From Prevotella sp. UBA3208 (lineage in GTDB: Bacteria; Bacteroidota; Bacteroidia; Bacteroidales; Bacteroidaceae), in NCBI GenBank assembly GCA_002363695.1, contig DEWO01000143.1, positions 1 through 13,063 on the forward strand: 13,063 nucleotides of DNA, read 5' to 3'. Of the stretch, positions 12,151 to 13,063 are shown one piece after another. Position numbers and translations under genes: made by a program. The first letter of the stretch is position 1. The number at the start of each line of letters is the position of its first letter. A model generated the notes under the pieces. That model ran no database searches. It was not told where the DNA came from and saw nothing but the letters and a program-made list of their open reading frames with translations.

Positions 12151-12163
12151 GCAAAATTACAAA
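12151..12163 (-). promoter_or_regulatory. dacB promoter, extended -7 element
   Basis: The minus strand reads TTTGTAATTTTGC, containing TAATTTTG (12159-12152). Its last G is 9 bases from the ATG at 12142, so the predicted mRNA leader is at most a few bases. The element faces away from the nadB -7 box only 13 bp distant. Confidence 0.7.
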
Positions 12164-12168
12164 AATAA

Positions 12169-12181
12169 TTCGTACTTTTGC
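12169..12181 (+). promoter_or_regulatory. nadB promoter, extended -7 element
   Basis: TTCGTACTTTTGC contains TACTTTTG (12173-12180). The 13 bases are identical to those of the lipoprotein island promoter. With the dacB box it makes an inverted repeat, GTGCAAAA (12149-12156) and TTTTGCAC (12176-12183). The leader to the nadB ATG is roughly 15 A/T-rich bases. Confidence 0.72.
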
Positions 12182-12200
12182 ACGCAATAACTTAAAAACA

Positions 12201-13063
12201 ATGGTTTACAAGTACGATTTCCTCATCATAGGAGCAGGCGTGGCCGGTATGAGCTACGCGCTGAAGGTGGCCCGTGCCAAGAAGGGCCGCGTGTGTATGA
12301 TTTGCAAGGCCGGACTGGACGAGGCCAACACCTCGTTCGCACAGGGCGGCGTGGCGTCGGTGACCAACCTGAAGGTAGACACCTTTGACAAGCACATTGC
12401 CGACACCATCATTGCCGGCGACTACATCTCCGACCGTGCCGCCGTGGAGCAGGTGGTCAGAAACGCCCCTGCACAGATTCAGGAGCTGGTCAGCTGGGGC
12501 GTCAACTTCGACCGCAAGGAGAGCGGCGACTTCGACCTGCACCGCGAGGGCGGCCACTCGGAGTTCCGCATACTGCACCACGCCGACGACACCGGTGCCG
12601 AGATACAGCGCGGACTGATGGAGGCCGTCAGGGCGTGCCCGGACATCGACGTCAGGGAGAACCACTTCGCCGTTGAAATCATTACCCAGCACCACCTAGG
12701 CGTCCGCGTCACACGACGCTCGCCCAACATCCAGTGCTATGGGGCCTACGTGCTGAACCCGCAGACGCAGAAGGTTGACACCTATCTGTCGAAGGTCACC
12801 GTCATGTGTACCGGAGGCTGCGGAGCCGTCTACCTGACGACCTCGAACCCCGTCATAGCCACGGGCGACGGCATCGCCATGGTCTACCGTGCCAAGGGTA
12901 CGGTGGCCGACATGGAGTTCGTGCAGTTCCACCCCACGGTGCTCCACAACCCCAGCGAGACACACCCCGCCTACCTCATCACCGAGGCCATGCGCGGATA
13001 TGGCGGCATACTGAAACTGCCCAACGGCGAGACCTTCATGGAGAAGTACGACGAGCGCCTCAG
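12201..13063 (+). CDS. nadB: L-aspartate oxidase, N-terminal part (3' end outside window)
   Basis: 287 residues are visible of an enzyme normally about 520-540 long. NadB oxidises L-aspartate to iminoaspartate with FAD, the first step of de novo NAD synthesis, feeding quinolinate synthase NadA. Visible features are the dinucleotide-binding loop LIIGAGVAGMSYA (8-20), the NTSFAQGGVA flavin motif (43-52), the REGGHSEFRILHHADDTG segment (115-132), a second FAD contact VMCTGGCGAVY (201-211), ATGDGIAM, and the active-site FHPT (243-246) with ITEAMRGYGG (260-269). The fumarate reductase/succinate dehydrogenase flavoproteins share the fold, but the GHSEFRILH and NTSFAQGG patterns favour NadB. The start at 12201 is preceded by an A-rich stretch without a Shine-Dalgarno. 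nadA and nadC may follow downstream, not visible here. Confidence 0.95.
   Translation, partial: MVYKYDFLIIGAGVAGMSYALKVARAKKGRVCMICKAGLDEANTSFAQGGVASVTNLKVDTFDKHIADTIIAGDYISDRAAVEQVVRNAPAQIQELVSWGVNFDRKESGDFDLHREGGHSEFRILHHADDTGAEIQRGLMEAVRACPDIDVRENHFAVEIITQHHLGVRVTRRSPNIQCYGAYVLNPQTQKVDTYLSKVTVMCTGGCGAVYLTTSNPVIATGDGIAMVYRAKGTVADMEFVQFHPTVLHNPSETHPAYLITEAMRGYGGILKLPNGETFMEKYDERL

Noticed and set aside
12149..12183. Inverted repeat GTGCAAAA/TTTTGCAC as a dedicated regulator site
   Set aside because: It is largely explained by the two divergent -7 boxes, each ending TTTTGCAC; a separate operator is not required.

Overview
The window looks like a chromosomal segment of a fairly GC-rich Bacteroidales bacterium of the Prevotella/Segatella type. 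This rests on Bacteroidetes-style promoters (TAnnTTTG -7 boxes), a TonB-dependent receptor paired with a DUF4249 lipoprotein, fimbrillin-like lipoproteins with short exposed-lipoprotein signals, and an HU protein of the long Bacteroidetes kind. The genus is inferred, not proven. No RNA genes, CRISPR arrays or insertion sequences were seen.

Layout. Positions 1-434 hold the end of an acyl-CoA dehydrogenase gene, closed by a shared terminator. Positions 526-5000 (minus strand) are a tightly packed operon, mutY - purN - TonB-dependent receptor - DUF4249 lipoprotein, with 14-bp and 4-bp overlaps and a 5-bp gap. A 59-residue ORF diverges from mutY at 5134 and overlaps a small second ORF that seems broken by a one-base deletion. 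Positions 5437-9131 are an accessory island: two tandem cassettes, each made of a short 'LLAGS' peptide gene and a large lipoprotein gene. They share one recognisable promoter at the front and a strong terminator at the end. Positions 9156-9265 carry five direct repeats with an exact 22-bp period, followed by an HU-like gene with a repetitive acidic tail. Positions 10018-12142 (minus) are dacB followed by an overlapping mscS-type channel gene. Positions 12201-13063 are the start of nadB.

Main discovery. The two large lipoproteins end in a domain whose last segment has the signature of a diversity-generating retroelement (DGR) target. Across 21 gap-free aligned codons, 18 of 20 base differences fall in codon positions 1 and 2. 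In 12 of 12 differing NNY codons the third base is the same. This is what adenine-specific mutagenesis of a template full of AAC/AAT codons would leave. No reverse transcriptase or template repeat lies in the window, so diversification would have to come from elsewhere or be ancient. The proteins would be outer-surface lipoproteins with a fimbrillin-like stalk and a variable C-type-lectin-like binding tip.

Five promoters share an extended -7 element, TTYGTAnnTTTGC. For mutY and dacB it lies so close to the start codon that nearly leaderless mRNAs are predicted.
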